Below, one piece after another: positions 6,202 through 9,480 of a stretch of 9,480 nucleotides of DNA (its first letter is position 1; the number at the start of each line of letters is the position of its first letter). The position numbers and the translations under genes are program-made. The stretch is from Humisphaera sp. (lineage in GTDB: Bacteria; Planctomycetota; Phycisphaerae; Tepidisphaerales; Tepidisphaeraceae): positions 1-9,480 of the forward strand of contig JANXVV010000283.1 in NCBI GenBank assembly GCA_025351525.1, in the 5' to 3' direction. The notes under the pieces are model-generated. The model had not been told where the DNA came from, ran no database searches, and saw only the letters and a list, made by a program, of their open reading frames with translations.

Positions 6202-7419
6202 TCACCGGGGATGGCGACTTGCGGCGAGCTTGAGGCGCTGGATCACATGATCGGATTTAACGATCGTTTCACGCAAAGGTTTTGCCACTGCCTCGCCCAG
6301 CAAAACAGGCACTGCATTTCCCAACTGCCTCATGGACTCCGTCCAAGAACTCGCAAAGCGCCACTCATCGGGGAAGGTCTGAATGCGGGCGCATTCGCGG
6401 ATGGAGAAGTAACGCACGGAACCATCTGGCAATCGCAGTGTGTTCTCTCCGCCGGGGACGCCATGGTCGCCGGCTTTCAACGCCTTTGCGGGCTCATCCA
6501 ACGCACTACCCGTATGGCCTGCATAACTTCGGGCTCCGGGGTTAAGATAGTGATTTGCCGTCTTGGGACACGACCGGCCCGAAGCGACTTTCGGCAGGTC
6601 CGCAATCGCGTCACGCACCGTGCGCCACGGCCGCAGCATCGTTTCTCTCCAAAAGCCATCGAGCCGCGTCAACTTCGCGCGCGCGTCACGCGGCATCGGC
6701 GGGCGGTCTTTCCTGGCAACGCGATGGCGTTCCCAGTATTCGCCGCTCACCCATTGGTCATGCAGCAACGCGCCCTCTTCATGGGTTTTGTCAGGCATCG
6801 AAAACTCAATGGCCAAATCGGACCGAACGCCGACGATCAGGACTCGCCACCGATGTTGCGGGACGCCGTAATCCGCCGCGTTGAGTAACCGATACACGAC
6901 GTTGTAGCGAAGCCCGGCGTGCTTGCCGCTCGTCGCAAACTTTTCCAGACGCGCAATGTGGTCCGTCCACTCCTCGTCCCCTCTCACCTTAATGTCGGGA
7001 AAACGAAGTTGAAGGATGATGTAGCTGTAGTAGTTGGCGAAGGTCTTGCGGAGCAGCCCTCTTACATTCTCGAAAATGAATGCCTTCGGGCGAATTTCCC
7101 GGATCGCGCGCACGGCTTGGGGAAACATGTTCCGGTGGTCGTCCTGGCCCAGATGGTTGCCGCCAAGGGAGAATGGTTGACAGGGTGGCCCACCTGAGAC
7201 GAACTCGACGCGGCCTTGATATTGTGCGAAGTCATGCGCGATTATGTCCCCCTCTATGATTTTCCAGTTGTCGGCATGGCCGAAGCCCGACTGCGCGTTG
7301 AGACGCAGCGTATCGCAGGCGTTGCGGTCCCATTCGATGACCGCTTCATGCTCGAAACCCGCGCGGGCCGTGGCAATCGCCAAACCACCCGCGCCGCCGA
7401 ACAATTCGAGTGACCGCAT
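6202..7419 (-). CDS. C5-cytosine DNA methyltransferase of the Eco29kI-like system
   Basis: A 405-residue type II modification enzyme that transfers a methyl group from S-adenosylmethionine to carbon 5 of cytosine and protects host DNA from the neighbouring endonuclease. Motif I is SLELFGGAGG (3-12), right at the N-terminus. Motif IV is GGPPCQPFS with catalytic C80. Motif VI is FENVRG (E117, N118). Motif VIII is QHRWR (188-192). The region from about 200 to 330 holds the target-recognition part. Motif IX overlaps IRECARIQTFPDEW (340-353), and motif X is QLGNAVPVLLGEAVA (365-379). All key residues are present, so it should be active. There is no N-terminal helix-turn-helix of the kind used for autoregulation by some C5 methyltransferases. 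The start at 7419 is supported by GAGGAG four bases upstream. The gene is convergent with the restriction gene. Target CCGCGG is inferred from the partner only. Confidence 0.93.
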   Translation of the reverse strand: MRSLELFGGAGGLAIATARAGFEHEAVIEWDRNACDTLRLNAQSGFGHADNWKIIEGDIIAHDFAQYQGRVEFVSGGPPCQPFSLGGNHLGQDDHRNMFPQAVRAIREIRPKAFIFENVRGLLRKTFANYYSYIILQLRFPDIKVRGDEEWTDHIARLEKFATSGKHAGLRYNVVYRLLNAADYGVPQHRWRVLIVGVRSDLAIEFSMPDKTHEEGALLHDQWVSGEYWERHRVARKDRPPMPRDARAKLTRLDGFWRETMLRPWRTVRDAIADLPKVASGRSCPKTANHYLNPGARSYAGHTGSALDEPAKALKAGDHGVPGGENTLRLPDGSVRYFSIRECARIQTFPDEWRFASSWTESMRQLGNAVPVLLGEAVAKPLRETIVKSDHVIQRLKLAASRHPR

Positions 7420-7617
7420 TCTGCTCCTCGTTCCTGACCATCATTGGTCCCTGTCGCGATTTTAGCGTAATCGCACAATATCGGAAAGTGGATTTCATGG
7501 AATGGCGGCATTTGTTCAGCAATGAACAAACTTTGTATCGCGGATGAGTGATTTGGTTACAACACTTGCCATCCCATACGAGCCGCACATTTCACCCAGC
7601 ATTGAATCATTGGTTAT
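7420..7617. promoter_or_regulatory. Upstream region of the methyltransferase gene with two dyads
   Basis: This stretch is visibly more AT-rich than the rest of the window. A dyad GCGATT-N7-AATCGC (7456-7474) overlaps a possible -10 hexamer TAAAAT (minus strand, 7464-7459), which has a weak -35 TTTCCG 17 nt further upstream (7487-7482). A second, perfect dyad TTTGTTCA-GCAA-TGAACAAA lies at 7511-7530. No good gene is seen here: a frame opening at 7588 runs into the methyltransferase in another frame and has no family features. A role of the dyads in controlling the methyltransferase is inference from position. Confidence 0.35.
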
Positions 7618-7740
7618 TCATCGTTGATTTGTCAATTTCAACTTCTCCATCGCATGTTGCTCGAAGGCCACCTGACAATAGAGAGCGGCATTGAGGGTTT
7701 CCATCCGCTTTCGGGGCTGCTGGTAATACGCCGGGTCAAC
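7618..7740 (-). pseudogene. Orphan C-terminal reading-frame remnant
   Basis: On the minus strand a frame without a good start ends at 7618 and reads VEVDPAYYQQPRKRMETLN and then AALYCQVAFEQHAMEKLKL, closing with TNQR. The composition (helical, charged, balanced) looks like the end of a real protein, unlike the usual shadow frames. The frame is closed upstream by a stop just inside the lipoprotein gene, so no complete gene is possible here. I do not recognise the family. It lies at the right edge of the AT-richer restriction island and could mark the other boundary of the transferred segment. Confidence 0.3.
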
Positions 7741-7771
7741 CTCGACGCCGCCGACAGCGTCACAATCATCT

Positions 7772-9334
7772 TCACTTGACCTGATTCAGCGCATCCAGCG
7801 CCCGAATCAATTGCTTGGCCACCTGGATCTTCTGCTTGTCCTGCTCCGCATCGGGTTGATTGGCGGCCACGTCCAGGTACCGCCGCAGGAATGCCTTCCC
7901 CTGCTGCTTGCCGGCATTGGCGTAGCTTTGGCCCAGTTGAAACAGCGCCTCCCCGCTCGGCGGTTCGGCGGCGGCGGCGGCCCGCAGGGCGGATTCGATC
8001 TCGCCCGTCAGCGCGGTGTCGTTCTTCCCCGCGAACGCCGCCGCGAGATCCAGGTACATCGCCCCGGCGGTTTTCGGCGATAGCGCTGCGGCCTTATCGA
8101 ACACCGCCCGGGCCTGATTCGATTGATTCTGCGCGACCTTCACCTGCCCCACCACTTCCCACACCAGGGCATCCTTGTCATTGAGCTTCAGCGCTTCCTC
8201 ACTCGCCTGCTGAGCCTCGGGCGTTTGGCCGAGGGCAAGATGGCTGAGGGCTTTGTAGGCCAGGACCAAGCTGTTTTTCGGGTCGATCGTCAGCGCTTCT
8301 TTGTATTGGACGAGGGCGGCTTTGTGATCGCCCGCCGTCGCCAGCTTTTTCCCGGCGGCGAAGGGGGCATCGGCGGAGGCGTCCGGAGCGGCATTGGATT
8401 TCAGCTTCAACGCCGTCCGCACCGTCTTGCGGTCTTCGCTGCGCAGCGGCATCTCGGTCGACTCGTAACCGATCAGATGGGACGCCAGCACATAGCTCCC
8501 GGCCGGGTCCAGATCGACCGCCGTGAAACGGCCCACCACATCCGTCTGCAACTCGCGCGCGCCGGGTTTGTCCAGGCGGCGCAGCGTCAGCGTGGCCTGG
8601 GCGATCGGTTGGCCGGAGGGGTCGGACAACTCGCCGCGCAGTGTATCGGCCCCGATCGGCTCGCGCGGCACAAGCGGTTCAGCGATCGAAATCTCGACCG
8701 CCGGCGTGAACGCGATCAGATCGCGGGTGACTTCGTGCATCGCCATCGATCCATCCGCGCGCTTGCCTTTATCCGCGATCGTCTCTCGCACCAATCCGAC
8801 GCCGCGCGCAAAATAGCGGTACGATTGCCGCTGCACATCCCCTTCGGCCCCCCCTGTTAGAAACAGACATTGGGTGGCGAATTCACCCGCCTCGGTTTTG
8901 ATCGTCTGGCTGCCGAGGCAGGTGATGTAGGTTGAATCGGCCTTGTCGGTCGCATTCCAGGCCTCGCCGCTTCGCGGCCTGGCGGTGAGGATCTTCTGTG
9001 CCTCCGCGAACATCACCGTCTTGCCATTCTCCCGGCGACCTGCGGCATAGACACCATCGGATTTGATCTGATATATTTCCGAGTCGATGGAGGAGAAAGT
9101 CTGGCGATTCACCGTGAACGGCTCCCCGGCGGTCAGGGTTTGCACGAACGGTTTGTCGGGCTTGTCGTTGGTTTCCGAGGTGACCAGATATTTCCAAATC
9201 GTTCCCGCCGTCACGGGGAAACAGGGGTGGACGGGCTGCGCCGGTTGGGTGGCGGGCGCGTCGATCCCCGACATTGAACATGCGCAGACGGTGAGCACCA
9301 AAGCCACAAGGCCATTGAAGCGGCGGGCAAGCAT
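7772..9334 (-). CDS. Lipoprotein with carboxypeptidase-regulatory-like domain and TPRs
   Basis: A 520-residue exported protein of unknown function. The N-terminus MLARRFNGLVALVLTVCAC is a signal peptide with a likely lipobox VCAC (lipidated cysteine 19). The start at 9334 has GGAG seven bases upstream. Residues about 38-215 form a beta-rich region opening with FPVTAGTIWKYLVTS, seen in exported proteins but not tied to a function I know. Residues about 230-312 (LRGELSDPSGQPIAQATLTL and DVVGRFTAVDLDPAGSYVL) have the pattern of a carboxypeptidase regulatory-like beta sandwich. Residues about 322-490 contain tetratricopeptide units such as GDHKAALVQYKEALTIDPKN and GQTPEAQQASEEALKLNDKD. It probably acts as an envelope-attached scaffold binding protein partners. 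It is transcribed alone on this strand as far as the window shows, and is not the missing part of the TPR remnant at 5150, which has the opposite orientation and its own signal peptide. Confidence 0.8.
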   Translation of the reverse strand: MLARRFNGLVALVLTVCACSMSGIDAPATQPAQPVHPCFPVTAGTIWKYLVTSETNDKPDKPFVQTLTAGEPFTVNRQTFSSIDSEIYQIKSDGVYAAGRRENGKTVMFAEAQKILTARPRSGEAWNATDKADSTYITCLGSQTIKTEAGEFATQCLFLTGGAEGDVQRQSYRYFARGVGLVRETIADKGKRADGSMAMHEVTRDLIAFTPAVEISIAEPLVPREPIGADTLRGELSDPSGQPIAQATLTLRRLDKPGARELQTDVVGRFTAVDLDPAGSYVLASHLIGYESTEMPLRSEDRKTVRTALKLKSNAAPDASADAPFAAGKKLATAGDHKAALVQYKEALTIDPKNSLVLAYKALSHLALGQTPEAQQASEEALKLNDKDALVWEVVGQVKVAQNQSNQARAVFDKAAALSPKTAGAMYLDLAAAFAGKNDTALTGEIESALRAAAAAEPPSGEALFQLGQSYANAGKQQGKAFLRRYLDVAANQPDAEQDKQKIQVAKQLIRALDALNQVK

Positions 9335-9341
9335 CGCGGAA

Positions 9342-9345
9342 CTCC
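9342..9345 (-). promoter_or_regulatory. Ribosome binding site of the lipoprotein gene
   Basis: On the minus strand GGAG lies seven bases before the ATG at 9334 and fixes that start. Confidence 0.55.
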
Positions 9346-9440
9346 ACGGGAATGACGACCCTACGAACCGGTGCCGTTTCCACAGCTGGTGAGGACTACC
9401 GATCGGCGTTACAATACCATCTTTTCAACCGCGCGGGCAA

Positions 9441-9480
9441 ATGCGCGCCCCGCCGGTACTGGTTCAGATTGTGGTGCGGG
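9441..9480 (+). CDS. Possible start of a rightward gene (partial)
   Basis: An ATG at 9441 opens a frame that reads MRAPPVLVQIVVR up to the window edge. TACAAT at 9405-9410, in the gap shared with the leftward lipoprotein gene, could serve as a -10 element, but no good -35 or ribosome site is seen. With 13 codons visible this is only a candidate. Confidence 0.2.
   Translation, partial: MRAPPVLVQIVVR

Noticed and set aside
7772..9334. The lipoprotein as the missing remainder of the TPR remnant at 5150
   Set aside because: Opposite orientation, its own complete signal peptide and lipobox, and a different domain order.

Overview
The window looks like a high-GC bacterial chromosome, most likely a planctomycete of the Phycisphaerae type. 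This is inferred from three things: a membrane protein ending in the zinc ribbon CDRCGYDLRATPDRCPECG, a C-terminal signature I know mainly from planctomycetes; short dyad repeats of the GTGGCAyGGGC type between genes; and several genes without a clear Shine-Dalgarno sequence. No rRNA, tRNA, CRISPR array or transposase gene was found.

Left part (1-1782, minus strand): a leftward gene set for sugar or envelope modification. A DegT/ArnB-type PLP aminotransferase (1782-670) is followed by a small LAB_N membrane protein (517-143) and possibly the start of a third gene (39-1). Both gaps are largely filled by inverted repeats with perfect 24-nt arms. The two repeats belong to one family and differ by compensatory base-pair changes. 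Divergent from these genes is a planctomycete-type membrane protein with a zinc ribbon (1960-2748), then a DctA-type C4-dicarboxylate symporter (2963-4279).

Middle (4278-5386): a 21-bp minisatellite starts at the dctA stop codon. It is followed by about 640 nt without a convincing gene, holding a decayed copy of the dyad repeat and a 14-nt direct repeat. Next is the N-terminal remnant of a secreted TPR protein, which is frameshifted and cut off at about 5380.

Restriction-modification island (about 5380-7620): a Vsr nicking endonuclease gene truncated at exactly the point where the TPR remnant ends, an Eco29kI-like GIY-YIG restriction endonuclease (5612-6127), and a convergent C5-cytosine methyltransferase (7419-6202). 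If specificity follows Eco29kI the site would be CCGCGG. By eye I find no CCGCGG in the window, although CGCGG itself occurs about 19 times. No controller (C) protein gene is visible. Two dyads lie upstream of the methyltransferase.

Right part (7618-9480): a short orphan reading-frame remnant, then a minus-strand lipoprotein with a carboxypeptidase-regulatory-like beta domain and TPRs (9334-7772), and possibly the first codons of a rightward gene at the window edge.

The strongest points for follow-up are the double-truncation junction at about 5380, the apparent absence of CCGCGG, the covarying dyad repeats in the envelope operon, and the palindromic minisatellite next to dctA.
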